A model generated the notes under the pieces. It was not told the origin of the DNA and ran no database searches. It saw only the letters and a list, made by a program, of their open reading frames with translations. Below are positions 41,930 through 50,911 of a DNA stretch of 64,000 nucleotides, piece by piece. Both the position numbers and the translations under genes were made by a program. The stretch is taken from positions 1,290,825 through 1,354,824 of the forward strand of contig NZ_GG665866.1 of the NCBI RefSeq assembly GCF_000160115.1, given 5' to 3'. Within the stretch, counting starts at the first letter, position 1. Each line of letters starts with the position of its first letter. The stretch is from Shuttleworthella satelles DSM 14600 (GTDB lineage Bacteria > Bacillota > Clostridia > Lachnospirales > Lachnospiraceae).

Positions 41930-41964
41930 GTCCAAATTTTAAAATGGGAGCGAAAATGGAAGCA

Positions 41965-42018
41965 GTCAAACGAGAATGCCCTCAACCAGCTTCTCTGGAC
42001 AGGGCATTCTCGTTTGAC
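41965..42018 (-). terminator. 18 bp perfect inverted repeat after the DUF-like membrane protein gene
   Basis: GTCAAACGAGAATGCCCT (41965-41982) is fully complementary to AGGGCATTCTCGTTTGAC (42001-42018), loop 18. It starts 15 bases past the stop of the gene at 42034 and lies between that gene and tRNA-Gly copy 1. No strong T tract follows on the minus strand, but a terminator role is likely. Confidence 0.6.
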
Positions 42019-42033
42019 ATTGTACATGAACTC

Positions 42034-43416
42034 TTACTGCTGCGCTGTGTACTCTGCAAATCCACTACTCTTCAATTCTGCTTGAATGGACTCCAAATTT
42101 GCCCATTGACTACCGACGGATGTATAACCATAGGAATCTGTCTTCAAAATTGCTCTTCCGTCGACAACCTTCATGTTCTCACATCCGAAATAGGTGAAGT
42201 AGGTCTTTGTGCTAGAATTATCGCTTAAGAAATACTTAACCGTCTCCGTGACCTTATAGACCGTTCTTGCACTGACAGAACCCTCATCCCCCTTTTCACT
42301 CCCTGAATGGGAAGGGGAGAACTTGATGTAGTCTTTCTGCTTCTCCACCTGATAGGTACTGTAAGCGTCGTTTTTCGTTTTTGCCTGCATATAGGTATTC
42401 GCTGCGTCAAACATATCTTTCAGTCCGGAAATTTCTGTGACTTCTTTCAGACCGCTCACCTTAACTGTGATCTCATTGGCATCATCCTGAAGCTTTTTTC
42501 CCTGCTTGGCCAGATCCCCCAAAGCATCCTTTCGAATTCCGGCCTTTACCACAGTATCATTTGCCAGACTCCCATCCAAATTCGAATTAATATCGTAGAC
42601 ACTGCTGTCATACTGTACGCTGCCAAACTTGTTATAGCCGATAAATTGAATGGGATACTCCTTCTGGAAATCCTCCAGGGATATCTGCTGAAATTCCTTT
42701 AATCCCTTCACTGTATACTCTTTTGTTTCACTGACAAAAGCCTTCTTGTCTCCCTCACAGACAACCGTAAATACGATTTTATCTCCATTTTTGAGATGAT
42801 CCGTCTTGTCAAACCCATAGCTCACATGGTTCCGCATTACTTCTGCAGCGGCAATCTTTAGGTAATTGCCGGATCCGGATTCAAGATGCTTCGCTTGGTT
42901 CAGCGGGAGGCCTGCCTTCTTGTAAGACACCTCCATGATCTTTTCATCGAGCTTGCTCTTGTTGTATTTAACCGTTCCATAACCGTCATAGCCCTCAAAT
43001 TCAACCTTGAGCTCCTTGCTCAGCCTCACGGGTTGGGCGTCGATAAATGATTTCACACCTGCGCCAACAATGAGCACTATAAGGACGGCTATTATCGGAA
43101 CTATAAATTTCCTGTACTTTCCAAAAAAGGTTTTTCCCTCCTGCGCATCCCTATCTGCCGTCTGATCAAATACAGGAGGTGGCGCCGTCTTAGTCTCCGT
43201 CTGATCATCCTCAATCGGCTCTGAGCTTTCGCTTCCTTCCTTATCATCCTCTGCTATCCCAGAGTCAGCCTCCCCTGATTCAGGATTCTCGCCCTCCAAC
43301 TCAGCATCCTTTGTCGGTTCCGTCTTTTCACTTTCCAACTCGCTGTCAAGCTCAGAGTCACTTGTTTTCTGCTCCGTTACATCCTCCTCAAAAAAATTTT
43401 GCTTACCCTCTTCCAT
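42034..43416 (-). CDS. Membrane-anchored protein with acidic N-terminus and two similar outer domains
   Basis: Function not recognised. Of 460 residues, the first 95 are strongly acidic (Glu/Ser/Asp-rich, e.g. SDSELDSELESEKTEPTKD) and presumably cytoplasmic; one membrane helix (about 103-122, YRKFIVPIIAVLIVLIVGAG) follows; the rest should be outside. Two repeats appear there: LKVEFEGYDGYGTVKYNKSK and YPIQFIGYNKFGSVQYDSS, each opening a beta-rich domain of about 110 residues, then a C-terminal domain of 140. The layout resembles zinc-ribbon/TM proteins of Clostridia whose ribbon is replaced here by an acidic region. AAAGGGG precedes the ATG. It follows a 528-base spacer with a transposase relic. 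Confidence 0.75.
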   Translation of the reverse strand: MEEGKQNFFEEDVTEQKTSDSELDSELESEKTEPTKDAELEGENPESGEADSGIAEDDKEGSESSEPIEDDQTETKTAPPPVFDQTADRDAQEGKTFFGKYRKFIVPIIAVLIVLIVGAGVKSFIDAQPVRLSKELKVEFEGYDGYGTVKYNKSKLDEKIMEVSYKKAGLPLNQAKHLESGSGNYLKIAAAEVMRNHVSYGFDKTDHLKNGDKIVFTVVCEGDKKAFVSETKEYTVKGLKEFQQISLEDFQKEYPIQFIGYNKFGSVQYDSSVYDINSNLDGSLANDTVVKAGIRKDALGDLAKQGKKLQDDANEITVKVSGLKEVTEISGLKDMFDAANTYMQAKTKNDAYSTYQVEKQKDYIKFSPSHSGSEKGDEGSVSARTVYKVTETVKYFLSDNSSTKTYFTYFGCENMKVVDGRAILKTDSYGYTSVGSQWANLESIQAELKSSGFAEYTAQQ

Positions 43417-43944
43417 ATTACAACCCCTTTCCGGTCCCCTCTTGTAAAATCCATGGACCCTAAGATGAAATGTAAATAAGGAGAGTTAGTATGATTTCCC
43501 CACTTTTCACTCAAATTTGAAAAATCTCCTTCTCCCCCTCAACTCATGTGTATTTTATCACATTTTGGACATATTTTCACATTCTTTATACCGCCACCCC
43601 CTCTCATACCGGGGAGTATCCGATCGGCCAATCCAGTTGGCATTTCATGAGAAATATCCTGGCCCGTATTCCACACCGGCAGAAGAAATCTGTGGCCGGT
43701 GGACTAAAGTCCATTTGTCTGGCGCCCGATGACACCGTTGCCAGAGAAAGAGCCGAAGCCTTCATTGAAAAATACCGAAAACGTTTCTCAGAGGCCGTAC
43801 ACTGTCTGGAAGATTCGCTGACAGCACTGTTAAACCAAACCATCGCCTGAAATTCTACATACCTCAATGACGACTTTCGCAAACACTACTTGATACTATG
43901 TTCTCAAGGAGTGTTGCACTTAACCTGAGAATCTTACCTCAGAT
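43417..43944. other. Intergenic region with transposase relic
   Basis: 528 bases between the acidic membrane protein and the AT-rich ABC permease. It contains a plus-strand IS256-family fragment (43632-43850) and, near 43440-43560, an AT-rich stretch likely to hold the promoter of the gene ending at 42034 (weak TTGAGT-17-TACTAA on the minus strand). No intact gene seen. Confidence 0.6.
43632..43850 (+). pseudogene. Fragment of an IS256-family (mutator) transposase
   Basis: The plus-strand frame gives SSWHFMRNILARIPHRQKKS, then VAGGLKSICLAPDD, an AFIEKYRKRFSEAVHCLED segment and a stop. This is the central part of IS256-type transposases (WQRCxxHFMRNxLxKxP...AxxLRxIxxAPD...EKYRKxxPEAxxCLEE). 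The RC pair after the tryptophan is deleted, the DDE aspartates and glutamate lie outside the fragment, and no terminal repeats are visible. It is therefore a dead remnant adjoining the AT-rich cassette. Confidence 0.75.
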
Positions 43945-46251
43945 TTACTCAACAGATTTCAGTGACTCCACCATATCAATTTTTGTTGCTTTGCCCGCAA
44001 CCAATAAATTAATAAGCAGGGAACTTCCAACTGCAATCACTGCAGCAATCAAATATGACTTCCACGAAATATAAGGAGAATATTCTATGGCTGTTGTTGA
44101 GACGGTCTTTACATAAATTTTAAGAAAACACCATCCGATTACGGTTCCAAATAACCATCCAATTATGATATGAATAACATTCCCCTTTATAATCAGCGAC
44201 TTAATTTCCTGATTATAAGAACCCAGCACACGAAGTGTAGCATATTCTCTATAGCGTTCTGTAAAATTCAGCAATCCAAGATTATACAGGATAACCACAC
44301 TAAGCAATATAGCCGCCGCAATCAGGAGAACAATCACTCCATGAACACTTTCAATAATTTTTTTTGCCTCGGAGTACTGTTCGTCAAGTCGAATTTTCCC
44401 ATTGACAGCGACCATTTTTTCCACATTTTCGATATTACGGCTTTTACCAGCCAGCAACGTATTCGGCATAAATGAATTTCCCAAAGATTCCCAATAAGTT
44501 CTGGACATAAAAATACCCTGTGGACTATTTACATCCTCAATGCTGCTCACCTTCACACACATCTGCTTTCCGCCAGCCAATATACTGATGAACTGATTTG
44601 GAGATGTATGCAAATCTTTTGCAGCATTCTGTGAAAGAACAACTCCGTCCCCTGGAAGAGCAATCGCCCCCCCATTTTCAGCACGAAGCGTCATATAATA
44701 TCCCTTATCTAAAACAACAACATTTTCCAAACAGGTAGCACCTGCATTCCCCGTCTCACAAGACAGTTCTGTAATCCACTGATATTGATTATCCAGTTCG
44801 TCTTCTACCTTTGCTTTATCTTTTTCAACCAAAGATGTATCTAATTTAAATTTTTCATAATAAGTATACTGCTGTCTATAAATTTTTCGATTCGTCTCAT
44901 TAATCGAATCCTGCAAGCCGAAGCTTGCCATCAGAAGTGTTAGACTTCCAAACACTCCTATAATCCCCACCATAGTGCGAATCTTATTATCTCCGGCATC
45001 GCGAAGAATCCAGCGCCAATCGAAGCTCAAACTATCCCATAAAAAACGGATATTTTCGAGCCAAACCTTCTTCCAGCTATGACCTTCATCATTTCTCAAT
45101 AATGCGGCAGGTGCTTCTTTTACAATGGCCCCTGAAGATATCCAGGCCGCTAACGTACAGATCACGGCAAGAAGGATCACCAACCCAATGGACCAGACAG
45201 AATTCTGCGCCTTCCATTCAGGCAAACTAAAAAAATCCTTTTGTAAATCCAATAAAACAGGTGTAATGGTATATGGGGCAAGTTCATATCCAAGAATAGC
45301 CCCAGAAATACTGACCAGAAATCCATATAAAGCAAAGTGAATTTTTATCTGGATCCCATGAAATCCGAGAGCTTTCAAAGTACCGATCTGCGTCCTCTGT
45401 TTTCTCACAATTCTTGTCATTGTTGTGTAAATTGTGAGAAGTGCTAGCAGGAAAAAAATTATCGAAAACATAATTGACATTTTTCTAATCTGCTGAATTT
45501 TATTCCTAAACTGGGACACTGTGGCGAATTCGCCTCTGTCATAAGCACCAAGATATTTTCCACTCAATTCCGTATGAATATCTGCCTTCAACTGATGAAT
45601 GTCCGAACCGGATTTTACTGTTATTTTCATCTGGTTCCACGAACCATTCGAAACAATCTGATCCATTGTATTTTGTGAGACAAACCCAAACGTATACTTT
45701 TCATGATCAGGAGCCATAGCCGTTGAGGATCCTGTATAGTAAATAAATTCCGGATCATATCCGATTCCCTTTACCTCGATTTCTTTTTTCCCCTTATCTC
45801 CATATAGACAAATCCTGTCACCAATTTTAATGTTCTTCTTTGAAGCATATTCCGCATCCAGCCAAATCCCTTCTGCATCACACTCATATGGTTCTCCCTG
45901 TACAATTTGGGGTTGAGAAACCTCGTTGCTCTCATCTGCGGTAAGGCAAATATGTACATCTGACTCCTGATCCAAATAGACGCTTTTTACCGTTGCGAGT
46001 TGTACCTGATCGATTGCTTCTAATTCTTGAATTTTTTCTGCGTCTCGTTTCTCGAGACCGGAGACATTCACCCAAATATCAGCCAGTTTACTGCCCGAGA
46101 AGTAAGATATTCTCTCCTGCTCCATCCCATTCCAGACACCTTCAATTCCAGAATAAATCAGCATGCCAAGTGCACACATGATAAAAATTGATATAAATTG
46201 AGCCTTCATGCGCCACATGTCACGCATCATTTTTTTTAACAGAATCCACAT
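43945..46251 (-). CDS. FtsX/MacB-type ABC transporter permease
   Basis: A 768-residue permease with two FtsX-like halves. A first helix (about 18-38) is followed by a large outer domain (40-270), three helices (near 275, 325, 370), a second outer domain (about 440-620) after a helix near 425, and three C-terminal helices with LNFTERYREYATLRVLGS, the conserved FtsX coupling segment; the equivalent in the first half is RKQRTQIGTLKALGF. Start: ATG at 46251 in TAATG overlap with the ATPase stop, GAGGTG eight bases before. Substrate unknown: lipoprotein, peptide or antimicrobial export are typical. The gene is clearly AT-richer than its surroundings. Confidence 0.88.
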   Translation of the reverse strand: MWILLKKMMRDMWRMKAQFISIFIMCALGMLIYSGIEGVWNGMEQERISYFSGSKLADIWVNVSGLEKRDAEKIQELEAIDQVQLATVKSVYLDQESDVHICLTADESNEVSQPQIVQGEPYECDAEGIWLDAEYASKKNIKIGDRICLYGDKGKKEIEVKGIGYDPEFIYYTGSSTAMAPDHEKYTFGFVSQNTMDQIVSNGSWNQMKITVKSGSDIHQLKADIHTELSGKYLGAYDRGEFATVSQFRNKIQQIRKMSIMFSIIFFLLALLTIYTTMTRIVRKQRTQIGTLKALGFHGIQIKIHFALYGFLVSISGAILGYELAPYTITPVLLDLQKDFFSLPEWKAQNSVWSIGLVILLAVICTLAAWISSGAIVKEAPAALLRNDEGHSWKKVWLENIRFLWDSLSFDWRWILRDAGDNKIRTMVGIIGVFGSLTLLMASFGLQDSINETNRKIYRQQYTYYEKFKLDTSLVEKDKAKVEDELDNQYQWITELSCETGNAGATCLENVVVLDKGYYMTLRAENGGAIALPGDGVVLSQNAAKDLHTSPNQFISILAGGKQMCVKVSSIEDVNSPQGIFMSRTYWESLGNSFMPNTLLAGKSRNIENVEKMVAVNGKIRLDEQYSEAKKIIESVHGVIVLLIAAAILLSVVILYNLGLLNFTERYREYATLRVLGSYNQEIKSLIIKGNVIHIIIGWLFGTVIGWCFLKIYVKTVSTTAIEYSPYISWKSYLIAAVIAVGSSLLINLLVAGKATKIDMVESLKSVE

Positions 46252-46952
46252 TACCACTTCACCTCATCAACTGTTAACGGTTTTTTATTCTGCTCTATAG
46301 ACTCTATTTTCCCATCCTTTAAATGAATGACACTGTCCGCACAAAGTGCAATTGATGCATTATGTGTAACAATAATCACTGTCTTTTTATACTTCCTGGC
46401 CATTTTGACCATCAATTTCAGAATAGTCTGCCCCGTCATACTATCCAGTGCGCCTGTTGGCTCATCACATAAAAGAATATCTGGATTTTTACAGAGCGCC
46501 CTTGCAATAGAAAGCCGTTGCAATTCTCCTCCAGATAATTCACTCGGAAAATATCTGCTTCTCTTTCCAAGACCAACGTCGTTAATCATTTCCTTCGGAT
46601 CAAAAGACTGATTATTCATTTTCTGAACAATGCTGACATTTTCCAATGCGTTCAGCGATGGAATAAGATTATAAAACTGGAAAACAAAACCTATTTTCTT
46701 TCGTCTATATTCAGTTAAAGCGTATTCCGAAAGTTTTGCTATGTTACTCCCGAATACTGTAATTTTTCCCTCAGACGGACGATCCATCCCCCCCATCAGG
46801 TTTAACAGTGTGCTTTTCCCAGAACCGCTTGGCCCAAGTACTACCGTAACCTTCTCGCTCTCAATCTCAAAACTCACATCATCCAAAGCATTTACGAAAC
46901 CGCGTCCAACCTTATATGTTTTAGTCACATGTTCAAACATCAATGCTTTCAT
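46251..46952 (-). CDS. ABC transporter ATP-binding protein (LolD/MacB type)
   Basis: A 233-residue ATPase pairing with the permease that follows. It has Walker A GPSGSGKST, Q-loop FVFQFYNLIP, signature LSGGELQR, Walker B ILLCDEPTGALD and the H-loop THN, with the DEPTGALD typical of MacB/LolD and bacitracin-type transporters. The start has GGAAAG upstream, and its stop overlaps the permease ATG, so subunits are coupled. It is 60 bases downstream of tetR, and tetR-ATPase-permease reads as one AT-rich cassette. Confidence 0.92.
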   Translation of the reverse strand: MKALMFEHVTKTYKVGRGFVNALDDVSFEIESEKVTVVLGPSGSGKSTLLNLMGGMDRPSEGKITVFGSNIAKLSEYALTEYRRKKIGFVFQFYNLIPSLNALENVSIVQKMNNQSFDPKEMINDVGLGKRSRYFPSELSGGELQRLSIARALCKNPDILLCDEPTGALDSMTGQTILKLMVKMARKYKKTVIIVTHNASIALCADSVIHLKDGKIESIEQNKKPLTVDEVKW

Positions 46953-47012
46953 CTTCTTTGCTTTCCTTTGCTCTTGTGCGTTCTCTATTTCATAGAGCTA
47001 ATACTTCCTCAT

Positions 47013-47600
47013 TCACATTTTCACATCAAATAATCGCTTGATAATTTCTTTGATCATCGATGATTCCGATATCATATATTCAATTTTTTGTTCGGGAGCA
47101 ATCTGGTTTATGTTGCTGAATAGACCTGCAACAAAAAGACGGGAAAAGAAAGCAGGATTCTCACATTTGCATTCACCACTCTGATTTCCCATCTCTATCA
47201 TCTCTGCCACAAATGGGATCAGCTTTTCCCCAATCTCAATAAAAATCCGAGCGTGAATTTCTCCATTTTTCGCAGTCATCATTTCAAAAAACAACTTTGA
47301 TTCACGATTTGCAGCTGTAATAAAAACATTGAAAACTGCATCTATTTTTCTCATCAGAGCATCATCTCTATTAACTACTTCTCTGATTGCTCCCATAATC
47401 TGATCAGCATACTGTTTCGCAACAGCTTCCATAACTTCCTCTTTAGATTTGAAATAATAGTAAAATAGCCCCTGCGCAACTCCAATCTGACTCACGATAT
47501 CCTTAATCTGTGTTTCCTTATAACCATTCTGTTCGAACAATCTGCGGGCAGTCGATACTATTTCTGCTTTTCTTTCTTCTGGATCTTTCGTTACTCTCAT
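47013..47600 (-). CDS. TetR-family transcriptional regulator
   Basis: A 195-residue repressor-like protein. The N-terminal helix-turn-helix reads AEIVSTARRLFEQNGYKETQ, IKDIVSQIGVAQGLFYYYF, KSKEEVMEAV, the TetR signature. The C-terminal ligand domain (about 60-190) is helical and not informative. AAGGAAG is seven bases before the ATG, and a 16 bp palindrome lies just upstream over its own transcription start region. It is first in a cassette with an ABC transporter, so it probably represses itself and the transporter until a toxic ligand binds, by analogy with other TetR-ABC pairs. Confidence 0.9.
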   Translation of the reverse strand: MRVTKDPEERKAEIVSTARRLFEQNGYKETQIKDIVSQIGVAQGLFYYYFKSKEEVMEAVAKQYADQIMGAIREVVNRDDALMRKIDAVFNVFITAANRESKLFFEMMTAKNGEIHARIFIEIGEKLIPFVAEMIEMGNQSGECKCENPAFFSRLFVAGLFSNINQIAPEQKIEYMISESSMIKEIIKRLFDVKM

Positions 47601-47613
47601 TTATAATCTTCCT

Positions 47614-47642
47614 TTTTACTGACTGACTTAAGTCAGTAAAAA
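47614..47642. promoter_or_regulatory. Operator of the TetR regulator
   Basis: A perfect 16 bp palindrome ACTGACTTAAGTCAGT (47622-47637), overlapped by a wider TTTTTACTGAC/GTCAGTAAAAA inverted repeat (47614-47642). It lies immediately downstream of the promoter -10 box, at the expected transcription start, the standard place for autorepression. Confidence 0.8.
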
Positions 47643-47669
47643 ATTATTACCTTTCATTCATTCTGTCAA
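47641..47669 (-). promoter_or_regulatory. Promoter of tetR-ABC cassette
   Basis: On the minus strand a perfect TTGACA (47664-47669), 17 bases, TAATTT (47641-47646). The -10 abuts the palindromic operator. The leader to the tetR ATG is about 35 bases. Confidence 0.7.
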
Positions 47670-47780
47670 GTCCCCAATTTATTTCCATGCATAAAATGGA
47701 ATCGATATTATGCCCCAGTTGGCATTTCTTCCAGGTTATCAGATAATAGACGCATCCAAATGCACTGGCAAGGAGGTAAC

Positions 47781-48992
47781 ATGGCTGACTTGATTGAATA
47801 CATCCGCTGGCGGGGGGATTTGACTTTTTCTGAAAGACCCTTTAATGACGTAGACAATCTGGTTCTCTCACAGATTGCCTATCATGCCTTCGACGGCATC
47901 ATTCCCTCCCCTGGTCAGGGACAGATCTCCCTGCAGGAGGCTGCAGATCTCTTCCTGGAGCATCCGGAGCGGGGTGCCATTCCCGGTCAGGACCAGAGCC
48001 AGAACAACCGTTTCCTAAAAGAAGCCGCTTCCTGTCCCCGCTTTGGCCGGGTTCTGGTCAGCGATTTTGTCAACGATATCTCCGACTATTGCAATAACCG
48101 AATGCAGTTTTCAGCCCTCTGCTACCATTTACCGGACGACAGTCATTACTGCGCCTTTCGCGGCACTGATGACACTGTCGTTGGCTGGCGGGAGGACTTC
48201 ATGTTTTCCTATGAGATTACCAACGCCCAGAAAGAGGCGGCCTTCTATCTGGCATCACGCGTTACGGAAAATCCAGATGCTCTCTGGCGGGTCGGCGGTC
48301 ACTCCAAGGGAGGGACTCTGGCTGTCTACGCAGCCACCAATCTCGTCGCGGACCTCCAGGATCGGATTGACTCTGTCTACTCGAACGACGGCCCGGGAAT
48401 TCCGGAGGAATTCTCAAATCGAGAGGGACAGGCTCGCATCCAAAAACGCATCCATAAGTTCACGCCCACCTATGGCATGATCGGCATGCTCCTGGAAGAT
48501 CCGGATACCATACGATATCCTGCCAAAGCACAGGAGGAAGGCTCTCTGACGATCGTCAAAAGTTCTGCCAGGGATATCGTTCAGCACTGGGCACTTTCCT
48601 GGCAGGTTGAAGGTGACCACTTCCAGACCGCACTCGATCAGCAGCCCAGGGTTAAACACCTGAACCGCGTCTTTGATCGCTGGATTCGCTCGGCCAGTTT
48701 TGAAGAGCGCCAGGCCTTCATCAGAACTCTTTTCGACTCTATGAATGAGGTCGGCTCCAATGTCTCCGACCTTCTCAAGAGCCCGATCCAGGTTGGCAAT
48801 ATTGTCCTCGGACATATGAGAGATGCCGACTCTTTGACACAATCAGCCATTCGAAAGTTCTTCGATAGTCTGGGCCACGAGAACCAGAGGCAGTTGTTGG
48901 AGGGCTTGCAGCAGACGCAGAAGAATCTTTTGAAAAGACTTGGCATCACGGGTGGCGACAACAATCTCTCAGATCAGCAGAAAAGCGACTAA
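47781..48992 (+). CDS. Mbeg1-like (DUF2974) alpha/beta hydrolase
   Basis: A 403-residue cytoplasmic protein of the DUF2974/Mbeg1-like group, related to class 3 lipases. After an N-terminal region (MADLIEYIRWRGDLTFSERP; FNDVDNLVLSQIAYHAFDG) the core shows CAFRGTDDTVVGWREDFMF (oxyanion region), GGHSKGGTLAVYAA with the nucleophile serine in GHSKG, SNDGPGIPEE with the probable acid, and GDHF with a candidate histidine. Substrates of this group are unproven. GGAGG precedes the ATG at 47781. It is alone on the plus strand; its stop overlaps that of the convergent ATPase gene by four bases. Confidence 0.85.
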   Translation: MADLIEYIRWRGDLTFSERPFNDVDNLVLSQIAYHAFDGIIPSPGQGQISLQEAADLFLEHPERGAIPGQDQSQNNRFLKEAASCPRFGRVLVSDFVNDISDYCNNRMQFSALCYHLPDDSHYCAFRGTDDTVVGWREDFMFSYEITNAQKEAAFYLASRVTENPDALWRVGGHSKGGTLAVYAATNLVADLQDRIDSVYSNDGPGIPEEFSNREGQARIQKRIHKFTPTYGMIGMLLEDPDTIRYPAKAQEEGSLTIVKSSARDIVQHWALSWQVEGDHFQTALDQQPRVKHLNRVFDRWIRSASFEERQAFIRTLFDSMNEVGSNVSDLLKSPIQVGNIVLGHMRDADSLTQSAIRKFFDSLGHENQRQLLEGLQQTQKNLLKRLGITGGDNNLSDQQKSD

Positions 48993-49783
48993 ATCATTTC
49001 CGGCGAATAGAGGATATTATTGCATCCGGTCTTCTCGTTCCAGACCAACTGGCAGTCAATTCCGAAAAGTTCCCTGATGCGATCAGGAAGCAGAGTCTCC
49101 TCCGGGCTCCCTGACGCGACGACATGTCCCTGACTCATCAAAATCACCTGATCACAGTAGGTCACCGCGATATTCAGATCATGAATGCTGGAGAGGACGG
49201 TCAGCTTCTGCCTCTTTAAGATGTTCATAATCTGATACTGATAGCCGATATCCAGATGGTTGATCGGCTCGTCTAAAATGATAAAGCTGGTCTCCTGCGC
49301 CAGTGCCCTGGCAATCAGTGTCCTCTGCTTCTCTCCCCCGGACAGGGACAGAAAATGTCTCTTCTCGTATCCCTTCAGTCCAACCTCATCAATACATTTA
49401 AAGACAATTCTCTGATCTTCTGCGGAACTGCCTCCCAGAACTTTCTGGTGGGAGAAACGCCCAAGCAGAACCATTTCATACACTGACAGGTCAAACTCGA
49501 TATTATTTTCCTGCTGCATGACTGCCATGCTATGGGCCCTCTGCCGATTGGACATCTGATCAACCCTGTGGCCATCCAAATACACGACGCCCCGATCCGC
49601 CTCAAGTACCTGGTAGATATTCTTGAGCAGGGTCGACTTTCCACAGCCATTCGGCCCGACAATCCCGACGAAACTTCCCGGCCGAATCCGCAGATCAATA
49701 TCCTCGATAATCTGCCTTCGATCCATGGAATAGGACAGTCCCTCCACCAGGAGCTTCAAATCCCCATTGTCTGTCTCTCTCAT
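48989..49783 (-). CDS. ABC transporter ATPase, iron/heme/B12 uptake type (FecE/BtuD family)
   Basis: A 264-residue ATPase for type II importers. Walker A is GPNGCGKST, signature LSGGEKQR, Walker B FIILDEPINHLDI (PINHLD being typical of the FecE/BtuD/FhuC group), and the H-loop SIHDLN. It is the third gene of a binding protein-permease-ATPase operon (50912-51976, 49827-50888, this). The start ATG has AAGGG close upstream. Which metal chelate it takes is not decided by this subunit. Confidence 0.92.
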   Translation of the reverse strand: MRETDNGDLKLLVEGLSYSMDRRQIIEDIDLRIRPGSFVGIVGPNGCGKSTLLKNIYQVLEADRGVVYLDGHRVDQMSNRQRAHSMAVMQQENNIEFDLSVYEMVLLGRFSHQKVLGGSSAEDQRIVFKCIDEVGLKGYEKRHFLSLSGGEKQRTLIARALAQETSFIILDEPINHLDIGYQYQIMNILKRQKLTVLSSIHDLNIAVTYCDQVILMSQGHVVASGSPEETLLPDRIRELFGIDCQLVWNEKTGCNNILYSPEMI

Positions 49784-49826
49784 TTCCCTTATCCTCCTAT
49801 CCAGCTTCCTCGTCTTTCCTTTTTTG

Positions 49827-50888
49827 CTAGGACTGAGACCTCTTGATCAGGTAGAGGAAAAAGGGCGCTCCAAAGAAGGCGGACACAACACCGATGGGCA
49901 ATTCTTCCGGACGAATCAGTGTTCTGGAGAGCAGATCCGCCAGAACCATAAAAGAGCCTCCCAGCAAGATGGAAGCCGGAATCAGACGGCTGTGCTTACT
50001 TCCCACGACAGATCTGGTCATATGGGGAACCGTCAGACCGACAAAACCGATCACTCCACTGATAGAGACAATCACCCCGGTCAACGCGGTTGCCACAATA
50101 ATAATCACGCGCTTGATCCGGGCCGTATTCACTCCCAGGGTTGTCGCGGTTTCATCTCCCAGCATCAAAGTATCCAGGCTGCGATGCATCATAAGGATCA
50201 GCAGGCAGCAGATGACAAACGCGCACATGGCGTAGGCAAGCCGGATCCAGTTGGCTCCGCTCAAAGATCCCATCAACCAGTACTGTGCTGTCTTCACCTT
50301 ATCGGACCCGCTCTGGTGGGCATAAATCATCAAATTGGTCAGAGCCCCAAAGAGAGCTGACACGGCAATGCCCGCCAGAATCAGATTCGTCGCCGTAAGG
50401 ACATTTTTCATCCTGGCAATGCCAAGCGCCAGAAGCATGGCCAAAAGCGCTCCGATGAAAGCACCGCACATAGTTGCATAATAACCCAGGAAGGAGAGAT
50501 AGCCATACATAATGACGGAGACCGCCCCCGCAGACGCCCCATGTGAAATCCCAAGGACAAAGGGATCTGCCAGAGGGTTTTTCGTCAAGGCCTGCATGAC
50601 AATCCCACAGAGTGTTAAACCGGCTCCTACAATCCACGCTGTAAAGATGCGCGGCAGACGGATGTTCCAGATAATTGACCTGGTGCTCTCCTCCCATGTG
50701 ACAGGGACAACTGCATGTCCTGTCAGCTGATTTATGACAACTCCCCGAATGGTCGACGGATCAATAGATACGCTTCCCCACGCAATTGCGATAAAAATGG
50801 AAACTGCCAGGAGCAGAAGCATGACAACAATAAAAATCGAAAAAGCCACCCCTCCTTCCAGGGGAAATATCGTTTTTCTCTTGCTCAT
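49827..50888 (-). CDS. FecCD-type ABC importer permease
   Basis: A 353-residue permease with about ten membrane helices. The family pattern is clear: RLPRIFTAWIVGAGLTLCGI near residue 75, ALTKNPLADPFVLGISHGAS, the coupling region GDETATTLGVNTARIKR, and the C-terminal GVIGFVGLTVPHMTRSVVGS, ending with LIRPEELPIGVVSAFFGAPF. It would form a homodimer between the ATPase and the binding protein. GAGGAG precedes the start. It follows the binding-protein gene by 23 bases. Confidence 0.93.
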   Translation of the reverse strand: MSKRKTIFPLEGGVAFSIFIVVMLLLLAVSIFIAIAWGSVSIDPSTIRGVVINQLTGHAVVPVTWEESTRSIIWNIRLPRIFTAWIVGAGLTLCGIVMQALTKNPLADPFVLGISHGASAGAVSVIMYGYLSFLGYYATMCGAFIGALLAMLLALGIARMKNVLTATNLILAGIAVSALFGALTNLMIYAHQSGSDKVKTAQYWLMGSLSGANWIRLAYAMCAFVICCLLILMMHRSLDTLMLGDETATTLGVNTARIKRVIIIVATALTGVIVSISGVIGFVGLTVPHMTRSVVGSKHSRLIPASILLGGSFMVLADLLSRTLIRPEELPIGVVSAFFGAPFFLYLIKRSQS

Positions 50889-50911
50889 GATCTCTCCTCA
50901 AAATCGGCCTC

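Noticed and set aside
41171-42085. Overlapping frames on both strands through the first tRNA array
   Set aside because: Same cause: open frames produced by stop-poor GC-rich repeats and the tRNA sequence.
43548-43850. Intact small gene in the 43.5 kb spacer
   Set aside because: The similarity covers only the middle of an IS256 transposase, with no start signals and no catalytic triad; treated as a pseudogene.
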